This document shows positions 16,558 through 26,527 of a stretch of 35,494 nt of DNA, piece after piece; position 1 is the first letter of the stretch; the number at the start of each line of letters is the position of its first letter. The notes below the pieces were generated by a model. That model searched no databases, was not told the origin of the DNA, and saw only the letters and a list, made by a program, of their open reading frames with translations. The translations under genes were made by a program, and so were the position numbers. Source of the stretch: a virus; IMG/VR virus record IMGVR_UViG_3300006641_000086, positions 1-35,494 of that record. The stretch is one strand, 5' to 3'.

Positions 16558-18519
16558 ATGCCGATTGAACCGACGCAGCCAATCCAACTCTCCGATGTGT
16601 GGAACCCCATGCAGGCGGTCGCACCCATGGCGCAACTGGCAGGCATGGCACAGCATCAAGAATCCTTGGATCAGCATAAACGCGCCATTGACATTGACCA
16701 GATGCGGACCGAACAGCAAGGCAAGCACTTCGCCAACGAGGAGCGGATTAAAGTGCTGACGGAACAAGTGCAGCACGGCGATCTGTTCCAATCGTGGAAC
16801 GCCAACAACGAACTAGCGAAGATGCAGGGCTTGCCGTCCATGGGGCCTGACGAATGGATTACAGCCAAGAGCGTAGTGCAAGAGGCGGTACGGCAAAAGA
16901 ACGAAGGCGACACAGACGGACTACAAGCCAGCATGCAAAAGCTCACGCAGGTCGCTCCCAATTATGCCAAGAAGCTCTCAGACACGTTTCAGCAGCAATC
17001 ACAGGCTAGGGCAGGGGCCTTTGCCGCACGGGAAAGCGGTCTCATCAATCAGGCGACTTCTCCACAGGATGCCGCCGCTGTCAGTGAAGCGGTAGGAGGT
17101 AGCAAGGAACTCCTCAATACCACCATCAAGCATGCGTTAGACAATCCGTTGACACAGGCGAAGATCGACACGCTGAATCAAAAGATTTTTGAGAACTCAG
17201 CAAAGATATCCTTGATGGAGCGGGAAACGCAGTCCGATCCCATGTTGCGGGGGCCCTTGGATCAAATCAACCGCAACGTGATGGCACGTATGCAGGAGAA
17301 GTCGGGACTCTCCACACTGCCAGGTGATGAGCAGACCAGCTATCCGAGCATCGACAAAGCCTATGCCCAACAGATTACCCCGGACGAACGCGCCAAAATG
17401 GGCACGCTGGTTGCTCCACTCACGCAAAAGATCGACGGCTACTCCACGGAGATTGAAGCCCTCAAGCAGAAAATGGCGGTCGCCTCTCCGATGGATCAGC
17501 AAGGGCTGGCCTCGCAACTTGGCGGGTTAGAGCTCTTACGTGAACGGGAAGAGGCACGCAAGGCGTATGTGGAGAACCCCATCAAGCGCACCTATGACGC
17601 GTGGCAGGAGAAGGAAAAGGCGGTGGACCGCACGCGAACCGATCTGACCCGCTCTAACGAAACGCTGCAACAGCAGAAGTTCAGCTACACGCAATCGAAG
17701 GACGCACAAAAGACGGCAGGCGAACAGGCGACCAATGACGCCATGGCGAAGTTCATGGCCTTGCCGAAAACGCAGCAAACGCCCGCGATGGCGGCACGAT
17801 TGGCTAGAGAAGCGGGGCCAGGGGTGTCGCCGCGCACCGTCTATGAATCCATCAAGGAACTGAACCCATCCCTGGTGACGATCAACAACAAGCAGGAAAC
17901 GGCAGAGTCGCAGAAGGTGGGCGAAGGATTCGGCACCGAGTACGCCGATCTGCAAAAGTCGGCCATTACCGCCACAAATCAGTTAGCCAAACTGGACCGG
18001 ATGCAACAACTCCTCCAAGGCGTACAGACCGGCAAGCTGGCCCCCGCCATGACGCAGATACAGGCACTAGGGGATTCCCTAGGCTTCAAGGTGGACCCAT
18101 CGCTACCAGCCAAGCAAGCTTTAGAAGCGTTGTCCAATGAAATCGCGCTGACACTGAGAAACCCAGCCGGCGGTGCGGGTATGCCTGGGGCCTTGTCCGA
18201 TAAGGACCGTGAATTCTTGCAATCCATGACGCCGGGACTCGGCAAGACCACCGAAGGCAACACGCTCATTATCAATACCGCGAAGGCGTTGAATCAGCGC
18301 AGCCAGGTAGTCGCAAAGATGGCGCGGGACTATCGCAAGAAGCACGGGCATTTCGATGAAGGCTTTTACGACGAATTGCAGACCTATAGTGACGCACACC
18401 CATTGTTTGCAGGTCAGGCGATGCCGAAAGAAGCGGCACCAGCCTCCCCAGTGTCACCCTATTCTGACCCTGATAAGGAACGCCGCTATCAGGAATGGAA
18501 GAGGTCACAAGGCAAATGA
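16558..18519 (+). CDS. Internal virion (DNA ejection) protein, gp20-like position
   Basis: A 653-residue protein, overwhelmingly helical and polar, rich in Gln, Ala, Lys and Glu with coiled-coil stretches (about 85-130, 190-240, 280-370). There are no membrane spans. These properties and its position as the second of three ejection-type genes suggest an internal head protein delivered with the DNA. No lysozyme motif is visible. The GAGGA site precedes ATG 16558. Its stop overlaps the next start. Confidence 0.65.
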   Translation: MPIEPTQPIQLSDVWNPMQAVAPMAQLAGMAQHQESLDQHKRAIDIDQMRTEQQGKHFANEERIKVLTEQVQHGDLFQSWNANNELAKMQGLPSMGPDEWITAKSVVQEAVRQKNEGDTDGLQASMQKLTQVAPNYAKKLSDTFQQQSQARAGAFAARESGLINQATSPQDAAAVSEAVGGSKELLNTTIKHALDNPLTQAKIDTLNQKIFENSAKISLMERETQSDPMLRGPLDQINRNVMARMQEKSGLSTLPGDEQTSYPSIDKAYAQQITPDERAKMGTLVAPLTQKIDGYSTEIEALKQKMAVASPMDQQGLASQLGGLELLREREEARKAYVENPIKRTYDAWQEKEKAVDRTRTDLTRSNETLQQQKFSYTQSKDAQKTAGEQATNDAMAKFMALPKTQQTPAMAARLAREAGPGVSPRTVYESIKELNPSLVTINNKQETAESQKVGEGFGTEYADLQKSAITATNQLAKLDRMQQLLQGVQTGKLAPAMTQIQALGDSLGFKVDPSLPAKQALEALSNEIALTLRNPAGGAGMPGALSDKDREFLQSMTPGLGKTTEGNTLIINTAKALNQRSQVVAKMARDYRKKHGHFDEGFYDELQTYSDAHPLFAGQAMPKEAAPASPVSPYSDPDKERRYQEWKRSQGK

Positions 18520-20039
18520 ACGAACAGGAAGAGTTTGAATTCAGGGCACGGGCTGAAGCGGAGTCACACATTACTCCTCCCGATCCTGGCTTTATGAAAG
18601 TGGCAGGTAACGCCGCCGCGACAGCCGCAGCCAGTGCGCCTGACTTCTGGACGAACGTAGCGACGGGTCCTGGGGCTGGCGCACTAGGCACCGTGGCAAA
18701 GGGCGTAGCCGCTGGCGTGAATTATTTACGCGGCAATGAGCAGGCGCTTGACCAAGTGCAACGCCCTGCACGCCCGAACTTAGCACGCAAGGCGCTTGAG
18801 AAAGTCGGCATCATTCGCGCTGAGAACGAACCGCAAACCGGACCACAACGCATCCTCGATACCGCTGTGCAGGCTGGCGTGAATACGATGTTGGCTCCCG
18901 CGCAATCCCTGGGACAAGTGGCGGTCAATGCGGGCATGGGGTTGCTCAGTGGTGGCGCGGCAGGAGTCACGAAGGAACTCACCAAGCCGATTCTTGGAGA
19001 AACAGGAAGCAACATAGCCTCTACCGTTGTGGGCATGACCACGCCATTAGGTCTGAGCCGCCTCTATGCCCCTGGCACCAAGTCGATCTTAACGGCTGAA
19101 GGAAATGAGAATTTACAGGCCGCACGCGACGCGGGCTATGTGGTGCAGCCGTCATCCGTCAAGCCGTCATTTGGAACCAGTAAGGCAGAATGGATGGCGG
19201 GATCTGGCGCGATCAGGAACGAAGCCGCATTGAAGAATCAGCCGGTGACGAATGAACTAGCGGCACAAGCAGTAGGATTGCCGAAAGGTACGCCAGTCAC
19301 GCCGGATTCGCTCAAGTCTGTCCGATCAGGCGCAGAACAGGTCTATCAGGAAGTCGCCAATCTTTCCCCGCGTTCAAAGTCTGCGCTAGAAGCCATGAAG
19401 CAGGCGAGGGCTGATGCCTCCGCTTATTACAAATCCTACTATAGCCCAATGTCTCCGGCTGATCCGTCAGTGCTTCAGAAAGCTAAGGCTCTCGACAATA
19501 AAGCCAATCTGTATGAGCGAGTTATTGAAAAGGAAGCGTCACGGCTGAGTCCTGGCACAAACCTCATGGACAGGTTTAGGGAGTCACGCACGCTCATAGC
19601 CAAAACCTATGATGTGGAGCGGGCATTGCTAGAGGATGGCAACGTCTCAGCGAAAATACTAGGCGAGATGTTGGACAAAGGGAAGCCGCTGAGTGGCGAA
19701 CTCAAAGTCATTGGTAAGTTTGCACAAACCTTCCCCTATGCGGCACGCGATCAACGCATGATTCCCCCGCCTGAATCCAGTGCCACGAACATGATGGTCG
19801 CAGGGGCAGGATTGACCACAGCCGCAGCCGCCGCCGCATCAGGGAATATCCCTGGCATGTTGGCAGGGGCGGCGATGGCCGGTGGGCCATTCCTTCGTGC
19901 GCCCATGCGATCAGGGTTGCTTTCCAATATGTATCAGAACCGTCTCCTCAGAGAACCAGCGACCTACAACATCGCCGCAATTCGTGGCGGGCTAGTCGGT
20001 AAATCGCTCATGGATTATCACGATGAGGTCTTCAAGTGA
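18516..20039 (+). CDS. Internal virion (DNA ejection) protein, gp16-like position
   Basis: A 507-residue protein. I prefer ATG 18516, which overlaps the previous stop (ATGA), over the in-frame ATG 18495. It has Ala/Gly-rich amphipathic stretches (AAATAAASAPDFWTNVATG; a second near residues 430-460, LTTAAAAAASGNIPGMLAGA) suitable for membrane insertion, separated by long helical segments. It is probably the third ejection protein, which in P22 helps move DNA across the inner membrane. Assignment rests on composition and gene order. Confidence 0.65.
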   Translation: MNEQEEFEFRARAEAESHITPPDPGFMKVAGNAAATAAASAPDFWTNVATGPGAGALGTVAKGVAAGVNYLRGNEQALDQVQRPARPNLARKALEKVGIIRAENEPQTGPQRILDTAVQAGVNTMLAPAQSLGQVAVNAGMGLLSGGAAGVTKELTKPILGETGSNIASTVVGMTTPLGLSRLYAPGTKSILTAEGNENLQAARDAGYVVQPSSVKPSFGTSKAEWMAGSGAIRNEAALKNQPVTNELAAQAVGLPKGTPVTPDSLKSVRSGAEQVYQEVANLSPRSKSALEAMKQARADASAYYKSYYSPMSPADPSVLQKAKALDNKANLYERVIEKEASRLSPGTNLMDRFRESRTLIAKTYDVERALLEDGNVSAKILGEMLDKGKPLSGELKVIGKFAQTFPYAARDQRMIPPPESSATNMMVAGAGLTTAAAAAASGNIPGMLAGAAMAGGPFLRAPMRSGLLSNMYQNRLLREPATYNIAAIRGGLVGKSLMDYHDEVFK

Positions 20040-21730
20040 GTAACGCCCAATTCTGTACGCTTGGACCCTTCTTTGATGCCGGCGCACTGATGACCTCGGC
20101 CAAGCTCTATCACTATCAGGTGGGATCCACCACGCTCAAAGATATCTGGTCGGATCGGATTGCAAGCACCACCTTAGCGCAGCCGTTTGTGAGTGATGCC
20201 AATGGCGTGTTCGCCTTCTTTGCGGACGGACTCTATAAAATCGTCATAGCCGATTCCAACGATGTGGTGAAATACACCTGGGACAATGTTCTGATTCAAG
20301 ACTTCTTGAATCCCAGTTTCAGCGAAGGATCATCCATTTCCTCTGCGTCCTCTATTGGGGTGGGGCCAGAATCATTCTTTCATATCACCGGCTCTGTCGA
20401 TATCAACACCATTACTGGCAGTATTCCATTCGTCTGGCTCTGCTTTGACGGCACGCTCTCATTGAACTATTCAGCCAATCTGCTCACACCGGGGAGTGTG
20501 AATCTCAGCGTGCAGTCAGGCGATGTGGTGTTCTTGCTCAACGAAGGCGCTGGCGTGTGGCGGGTCGCTGGACAAATCGCCAACTCGCTCTTAGTCAATC
20601 GCACATCGACGACGGTCAAAGTGAGTGACGGACGTACCAATACGGTCAACTCACCGTTGATCGTGACTGCTACGACCACCAATTCCCCAGCGGCAGGCAT
20701 CGGCACAGGCATGACGGTACGGGCACAAAGCGCCGATGAAAACCCTTCTGACTTTGGGTCAATTCAATTTGCGGCAAGCGATGTCACCGCCGCATCAGAA
20801 GATACCTATTTGGATGTCTTCTTGCGTGTGGCCGGGGCTGCATTGACGGCCTGCTATCGGTGGGTAGCGACAGGCGCGTTCAAGGGCATCTTTACGCATG
20901 CGAATACGGCAGACCGCACCTACTACTTGACGGATCGTTCGACAGGGTTAGGCGGGGCGCAATGCTATGACGGGCCGTCGTCCATTGGGGCAGGCAGTAC
21001 CCGAACGGGGGAAACCTTTACCTCTGCCACGGGCAACTTGAGCGGCATTCACTTTTATAGTGGCGATGTGACGCTCAATTCAGCGCATACGCTGACGGTC
21101 CCCTCTGGCAAACGTCGGGTAGTGATTGCGGCAACGGGAACCATCACGATCAACGGCACCATCACCGCAAGCGGGGCGGGTGGGGCTGGTGGAGCTGGTG
21201 GCGGCGGGGCAGGGAATGGCAGTGCCGGTGATGCTGGCACCGATCAAGTCGGCGGGGGTGGCGGTGGCAGCACGGGAGCCAATACGGGCGGTAATGGTGG
21301 AGCAGTCTTACGGCATGGGATCACGCTGCAAGCGGGTGGCGTAGGGGCGATCAATAGTGGCACGGCAGGCACACAACTGACAGCCAGTGACCTTGGCGGC
21401 ATGCTGGCGAATCCGTTGGAAGTCATGGGCGGGGCTGGTGGCGGCGGGTCATACGATACCGCAGGCGGGAATGGCGGCGGCAGCATCGTCCTGATTGCGC
21501 CGACAGTGGTGTTAGCGAATACCGCCGTCTTGAACACCAGTGGGGCCACGCCGAACAGTGTGAACTATGGCGCAGGCGGTGGAGGGGCAGGGAACGTCTA
21601 CATCATCACGCGATCTTATACCGACAACGGGGCTACGTTCACCATGACGGCAGGCGGGACCGATACCGGCGTATTGACAAACGGCGGCGCAGGGGCCGCA
21701 GGCGTAAAGCAAATTAACATTTATCAATAA
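20036..21730 (+). CDS. Tail fibre / receptor-binding protein with polyglycine region
   Basis: A 564-residue protein starting at GTG 20036 (GTGA overlap). Residues 1-90 form a virion-anchoring module widespread at fibre N-termini: a GPFFDAGALMTSAKLYHYQVG opening, then PFVSDANGVFAFFADGLYKIV. After beta-rich middle parts, residues about 375-535 hold glycine-rich runs (GAGGAGGGGAGNGSAG, VGGGGGGSTGANTGGNGG, GAGGGGSYDTAGGNGGGS). Comparable glycine blocks in T-even-type gp38 adhesins form polyglycine-II sandwiches whose loops select the receptor, so this end is the likely receptor-binding part. That last step is inference. Confidence 0.75.
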   Translation: MSNAQFCTLGPFFDAGALMTSAKLYHYQVGSTTLKDIWSDRIASTTLAQPFVSDANGVFAFFADGLYKIVIADSNDVVKYTWDNVLIQDFLNPSFSEGSSISSASSIGVGPESFFHITGSVDINTITGSIPFVWLCFDGTLSLNYSANLLTPGSVNLSVQSGDVVFLLNEGAGVWRVAGQIANSLLVNRTSTTVKVSDGRTNTVNSPLIVTATTTNSPAAGIGTGMTVRAQSADENPSDFGSIQFAASDVTAASEDTYLDVFLRVAGAALTACYRWVATGAFKGIFTHANTADRTYYLTDRSTGLGGAQCYDGPSSIGAGSTRTGETFTSATGNLSGIHFYSGDVTLNSAHTLTVPSGKRRVVIAATGTITINGTITASGAGGAGGAGGGGAGNGSAGDAGTDQVGGGGGGSTGANTGGNGGAVLRHGITLQAGGVGAINSGTAGTQLTASDLGGMLANPLEVMGGAGGGGSYDTAGGNGGGSIVLIAPTVVLANTAVLNTSGATPNSVNYGAGGGGAGNVYIITRSYTDNGATFTMTAGGTDTGVLTNGGAGAAGVKQINIYQ

Positions 21731-21739
21731 CGAGGCAGC

Positions 21740-22423
21740 ATGGCCGCAACCGCATTGTTCAAAGAATTTGGACCCTTCTTTAACGGGGGCAGTCTCGCTA
21801 CCAGCGCCTTGATTTATCACTATGTCGTCGGAACCACGACAACCAAGGCGTGTTGGACAGACCGCACGAAAATCACCACGGCGGCACAACCGCTCCAAGC
21901 TGATATTAACGGCATTGCCTCTGCCTATTTTGACGGACTGTATAAGATCGTGGTGAAAACCTCTGACGGCGCGACCACCTTAGCGACATGGGATCAGGTG
22001 CAACTCCTCGACCCGATTACCTCCACGCCTGCTACCTGGACCCCTTCGCTGTCATGTCTCACACCTGGCGATCTTGCTGTGACCTATGCCTACCAACAAG
22101 GCCAAGTGGTGCAGGTCGGAGATATGACCTGGCTGAGTGGCAATCTGATCTGTACACCGACCTATACGACGGCGACAGGGGCCGTACAAATCACGGGGGC
22201 CACGTATGGGCACACGGGGAACGTGACGCCGATTGGCTGCTGTACCATCGTCAATGCCTCAGGTGCCGCCGCCTACAAGTCGCACAGTGCCACGATTGAT
22301 GTGAGTAAAATCATCAAGATCAACAAAGTCTCGCACGATGTCTTTACCCCGCTGAATATCACGGATTTCACGACTGCCGCTGAGATTTGGATTTATTTCT
22401 CCATCATGTACGAGGGGGTCTAA
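21740..22423 (+). CDS. Second tail fibre protein sharing the N-terminal anchor module
   Basis: A 227-residue protein. Its first ~85 residues parallel those of the preceding fibre (FGPFFNGGSLATSALIYHYVVG, then ADINGIASAYFDGLYKIVV). The C-terminal 130 residues are a different, beta-rich domain ending in EIWIYFSIMYEGV, which could be a trimeric fibre tip. Two adjacent proteins with a shared anchor and different tips suggest alternative or stacked receptor-binding proteins. GAGG precedes ATG 21740. Confidence 0.7.
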   Translation: MAATALFKEFGPFFNGGSLATSALIYHYVVGTTTTKACWTDRTKITTAAQPLQADINGIASAYFDGLYKIVVKTSDGATTLATWDQVQLLDPITSTPATWTPSLSCLTPGDLAVTYAYQQGQVVQVGDMTWLSGNLICTPTYTTATGAVQITGATYGHTGNVTPIGCCTIVNASGAAAYKSHSATIDVSKIIKINKVSHDVFTPLNITDFTTAAEIWIYFSIMYEGV

Positions 22424-25400
22424 TGGCTATGCTGATTCGCTTGTTGTTGTGCCTGTTGTTGCTGCCGTCCATCGTGTCTGCGGCGGTGATTACGACGAAT
22501 GAATGGGAGTCGAAGCCGGGTTTTCCGTGGGCCTACGCAGGCACGGCGGTGGATTGCACGGTCACTCCGTCTCCATCGGGAGGATGTGCGCTCCAATTTA
22601 CCTATGCCGCTGGAACGTATAGCACCAGCTTCAGCGGAGGACGGGCAGAATACACGCTCCCGGCTGGGATCACTGACCTCTACCTAGGGGCGTGGATGCG
22701 CTATTCCAGCCCCGCGTCTTGGCAATCTATCGGCCAAAAGATTAACCAATTTGCGATGGATGGCGCGGTGAGTAGCACGGGATTCCCCAATAACATTCAA
22801 CTGTCATGGACTGGGGGAGCCTCATCCCTCTCTGGAACGCAACAGATTGTGTGGGGAGATGGGTCCGTCAATCACTATTGCAATCTCACAAATTTTACAG
22901 GCTATACGAACGAATGGAAATGGGTGGAGTTCCATGTTCAGTTGAATACGCCGGGGCTAGCCGATGGCGTCTATGATTCCTGGGTGAATGATGTGCAGTG
23001 CGCGCACTATACCAACATCTCCATCCGAGACAGTTCCACGTCTGCATCGGCAGGATGGGCCAATCTCCATCATACCGCAGAATGGGGCGGGGGAGGGGGA
23101 ACAGTCGCCTCAACATGCGCCGTGGGTGCGCCAGGATACCCCTGTCCGTACTATTGGTGGGTGGATCATACCGTGATCTCCACGACGCGTATTGGGATGC
23201 CTGGGGGCACGGTCATTCCCACACCGGACACCACGCCCCCCACGCAAGTCACGGGCGCATCGGCTACGGCCAGTGGCGATACCTCCATCATGCTGACCTG
23301 GACAGCGGCGACGGATGCGAACGGCATTGCTCGCTATAACCTTGTGCGATGCTCAGGGGCGGCCTGTACGACCTTTGCCAGCATCGGGTCAACCGCCTCA
23401 ACCACCTTCACCGATACTGGCCTGACGGCAAGTACACTCTATCGCTATACCATCACGGCACAAGACCCATCGGGCAATCTTGGCACCTCCTCAGCCATTG
23501 TGGAAGCGACCACTTCGGCCACGCCTGCGAGTGGATCGACACGGAGGACTACAATCACAGAGACGTTTGACCGTGCTGATAACCTGGACCTGGGTGCTTC
23601 GTGGGATGCCGGATATACCGGACGCGACTCCTGCAAGATCGTGGGCAATCGGGTACGGGCGACCACCAATTCCAACGAATGCCACGAAACCTATAACGCA
23701 ACCTCGTTAGCCAACGACCAGTGGGCGCAAGCCACGTTTTCCTCACTCACGGCAACGGGATGGCAGGGCATTCTCGTAGCGGTGCGGAATGCTGCCCCGG
23801 CGACGAGAACCTATTATGCGTTTCATGCGACCAATCAAACGGATTCCAATAGCACCTCCATCGAACGGTGTGTCGCTGGCACCTGCGCCACGTTAGCGAC
23901 GGCCATTGTGCCATGGATACAGGGGGACATTCTGCGGGGGGAAGTGCAGGGGTCCACCTTGCGGCTGTACCGCAACAATGTCCTCGTGGTCTCGGCGACG
24001 GATACCAACATCCCCACCGGAAGCAGGGCCGGTATTGCCATTTATACCGCCGATATTACCCTCGTGGAACTCGATAACTTTAGCGCAGGGGATTTCCAAA
24101 CCACGACCCCACCCTCTATCACCAACGCGACGGTGGATACCACGGGTGCCACACTCACCTATGGGGCGACTGCTCCGACTGCCGTGCTCGTACAGGTAAC
24201 GGGGAGTGTGGCGGCTGATGAAACCGTGACGCCTGCGACGATTGCCGGGGGGCTTGTGGGGATTGGTTCTGATACGTTTACACGGGCGGACGGGGCAGAC
24301 CTGGGTGCGAATTGGACCACGGTGGATAGTGCCTGGGCGCTCGCCACGAACGCCGCGCAAGTGGCAGCGGCGAATTCGTCGATGCGTGAAGTGGAAACCT
24401 CGACCCTCTCCGCGAACCAATGGGCGCAAGTGACACTCTCTTCGTTTGCTGGAACCGTGGAAACCTACGTGGGGCCGATTACGCGGAACCCCTCGACCAA
24501 CGGTGACGGGTATTCCTGCGTGGCGACACGGGGCGCAGCAGGAGACGGCACGCGCCTGGTCAAGCGCATCTCAGGCGTCAATACGAATCTAACAACGGAA
24601 TCTACGACCGTATGGGCGGCATCCGATACCCTACGGATCGAGTCTGAAGGCACCACCCACCGCTGTTATCGGAATGGGGCCTTACTCCTCACGACCACAG
24701 ATGGAGATATTGCCACGGGGTATGCCGGGATGGGGGCCTATATTGGCGTGGGCGGCACGGCCTCTGATGTGCGGCTGGATAATTTCCTCTCAGGCAATCT
24801 CACGCCGCTCGATACGAACGGACGCTATACACGGTCCTGGGTCAATGGACAAACCTCTGTCTCATTCTATGCCGTCGATGCGTTAGGTGCGGTGAATACC
24901 ACGGCGGGGCAGTTTGTCACCGCCAATCTCACCGGCATCACGAACATTGATACCACCCCTCCCGTGATTAGTGGTGGAGCACCGACCACGGCGTTAGCCG
25001 CTGGCACCACGAGCATCACGGAATCATGGGCGACGAACGAACCGGCGATCTGCCGACGCAGCACTACCGACCAAGCCTATAGCGCCATGACGCAGACGGC
25101 CACTACCGTCAACGGGCTTACGCATACGTGGGCTGCTACGGGGTTGGCAAACAATACGACGTATACCATCTACGTACGCTGCACCGATCAATACCCTACG
25201 GACACGGCACCGACGAATAACATCAACACCACGAGTTACAGCTTCTCTTACAGCGTGGCGGCAGCGGGTGGGGATATTACCGCACCCAGTACGGTGAGCA
25301 ACTTAGTCTGTATCCCCGTGGGCACATCGGGAGGGACCTGCACGTTTACCGCTGCCACCGATAACACGGCGGTTACTGGCTATGAAGCGTGGATCTGCCT

Positions 25401-25965
25401 CGGAGATGCCTGCTCCTCGTACTCCATTATTAATCCGACTTGGAGCGTGAGTACCACGCAGTCGATTGGCGGGTTGACGGCGGGACTGTCCTATACGGTG
25501 AAGATGAAGGCCTTTGACGCGGCAGGGAATCGCAGCGCGGCCTTCTCCAATACCTCCACCTTTGTCACGAACGCACAAACTGACATCACGCCGCCCTCTG
25601 ATATGACCGGGCTAACGGTCAGTGCATCCTATCGTGGCAGTCTCTTGCTCTCATGGACGGCAGGCACCGACAACAGCGGGGTCCTTGCCACGCCTTCTAT
25701 TGAAGCGTGTGCGGGTGCGGCCTGTACCGACTATGCGCCGATCACGATCATCCCGCAATCCACCACTTCTGCGCTGGTGCCAGGGCTGAACGCCTCCACC
25801 ACGTACCGCTTCAGAGGGAAGCATAAGGATGGGGCAGGCAATGCCAGCACAGCCTTTTCTTCTGTGGTGCAAGGGACTACGGGTTCTTCTGGCCTCACAC
25901 GGCCACGAGTGGGTGTACCGGAATTGCGTCCCCGCACGGGCAGCGGTACGAGAACGCCGAGGTAA
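22423..25965 (+). CDS. Large secreted lectin/FN3-domain protein
   Basis: An 1180-residue protein starting at ATG 22423 (TAATG overlap, GAGGGGG site). Residues 1-20 are a strong signal peptide (LLLCLLLLPSIVSA). Residues ~21-265 resemble concanavalin-like polysaccharide lyase or lectin folds (WVEFHVQLNTPG, then GVYDSWVNDV). An FN3 domain follows (~272-365). Next come two related ~180-residue jelly-roll modules (~374-555 and ~615-790), each opening with TFxRAD and closing with a strand containing LDNF. Three further FN3-like domains (~840-943, 950-1046, 1053-1152) end in a short basic tail. It is probably a glycan-binding or adhesive protein. Whether it is on the virion, the host surface or released is unclear because of the signal peptide. 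Confidence 0.75.
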   Translation: MAMLIRLLLCLLLLPSIVSAAVITTNEWESKPGFPWAYAGTAVDCTVTPSPSGGCALQFTYAAGTYSTSFSGGRAEYTLPAGITDLYLGAWMRYSSPASWQSIGQKINQFAMDGAVSSTGFPNNIQLSWTGGASSLSGTQQIVWGDGSVNHYCNLTNFTGYTNEWKWVEFHVQLNTPGLADGVYDSWVNDVQCAHYTNISIRDSSTSASAGWANLHHTAEWGGGGGTVASTCAVGAPGYPCPYYWWVDHTVISTTRIGMPGGTVIPTPDTTPPTQVTGASATASGDTSIMLTWTAATDANGIARYNLVRCSGAACTTFASIGSTASTTFTDTGLTASTLYRYTITAQDPSGNLGTSSAIVEATTSATPASGSTRRTTITETFDRADNLDLGASWDAGYTGRDSCKIVGNRVRATTNSNECHETYNATSLANDQWAQATFSSLTATGWQGILVAVRNAAPATRTYYAFHATNQTDSNSTSIERCVAGTCATLATAIVPWIQGDILRGEVQGSTLRLYRNNVLVVSATDTNIPTGSRAGIAIYTADITLVELDNFSAGDFQTTTPPSITNATVDTTGATLTYGATAPTAVLVQVTGSVAADETVTPATIAGGLVGIGSDTFTRADGADLGANWTTVDSAWALATNAAQVAAANSSMREVETSTLSANQWAQVTLSSFAGTVETYVGPITRNPSTNGDGYSCVATRGAAGDGTRLVKRISGVNTNLTTESTTVWAASDTLRIESEGTTHRCYRNGALLLTTTDGDIATGYAGMGAYIGVGGTASDVRLDNFLSGNLTPLDTNGRYTRSWVNGQTSVSFYAVDALGAVNTTAGQFVTANLTGITNIDTTPPVISGGAPTTALAAGTTSITESWATNEPAICRRSTTDQAYSAMTQTATTVNGLTHTWAATGLANNTTYTIYVRCTDQYPTDTAPTNNINTTSYSFSYSVAAAGGDITAPSTVSNLVCIPVGTSGGTCTFTAATDNTAVTGYEAWICLGDACSSYSIINPTWSVSTTQSIGGLTAGLSYTVKMKAFDAAGNRSAAFSNTSTFVTNAQTDITPPSDMTGLTVSASYRGSLLLSWTAGTDNSGVLATPSIEACAGAACTDYAPITIIPQSTTSALVPGLNASTTYRFRGKHKDGAGNASTAFSSVVQGTTGSSGLTRPRVGVPELRPRTGSGTRTPR

Positions 25966-25967
25966 AC

Positions 25968-26393
25968 ATGATTCTCTACCTCATCAGAGTGGGACAGTCA
26001 GCACGCGGAACCTTTGGCGTCTTGCGCTTTGGAGCGGTGCCATTTGTCCTGACCTTAGAACGCCCATGGCAAGACAATGAACCGAACCTCTCCTGTATTC
26101 CCCCTGGCCGTTACCGCTGTGGGCGGGTGCGTTCACCGAAGTTCGGTGAAACGTTTGAAGTGCAGAACGTCCCGAATCGGAGTCATGTCTTGTTCCACCG
26201 TGGCAATACCACCGAGGACACGCAGGGGTGCATCCTCGTGGGGGAAGAGTTCAGCGGGACATGGGAGAAGCCGATGATTGTGTCAAGTCAGCGGGGATTC
26301 TTGGAACTCATGACCTTGCTAGAAGAGGTGAATACCTTTGAATTGCAGGTCACGGAAGCCCCACCCGTTACCCTTGTGCCGGTGCTGGCATGA
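25968..26393 (+). CDS. DUF5675-family protein
   Basis: A 141-residue protein covering the whole DUF5675 pattern: TLERPWQDNEPNLSCIPPGRY, then SPKFGETFEV, then HRGNTTEDTQGCILVG. The H77 and C88 pair in the last motif recalls the HxG...GC arrangement of L,D-transpeptidase-type cysteine enzymes, so a cell-wall activity is possible but unproven for the family. It starts the lysis-type cluster two bases after the large secreted gene. No canonical endolysin is seen elsewhere in the window, making it the best candidate for a wall-acting enzyme. Confidence 0.75.
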   Translation: MILYLIRVGQSARGTFGVLRFGAVPFVLTLERPWQDNEPNLSCIPPGRYRCGRVRSPKFGETFEVQNVPNRSHVLFHRGNTTEDTQGCILVGEEFSGTWEKPMIVSSQRGFLELMTLLEEVNTFELQVTEAPPVTLVPVLA

Positions 26394-26488
26394 AAAAGTA
26401 TCTCTGTCCCTACTGCGGCGTGGCATTGAAGCATGACGAAGCGTATCCGCATACCCAGTACAAATGTCCGAAGAAGAACAAACGATAG
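26390..26488 (+). CDS. 32-residue zinc-ribbon-like peptide
   Basis: ATG 26390 overlaps the DUF5675 stop (ATGA). The peptide contains a CPYCG knuckle near its start and one further cysteine near the end, with two histidines between, and is lysine-rich. It could bind a single zinc. Support is the coupled start, the CxxC motif and its fit in the gap. Its function is unknown. Confidence 0.45.
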   Translation: MKKYLCPYCGVALKHDEAYPHTQYKCPKKNKR

Positions 26489-26527
26489 CGGCAATGGTGC
26501 CGAGAAGGGAGCGACGGTGCCTACAGG

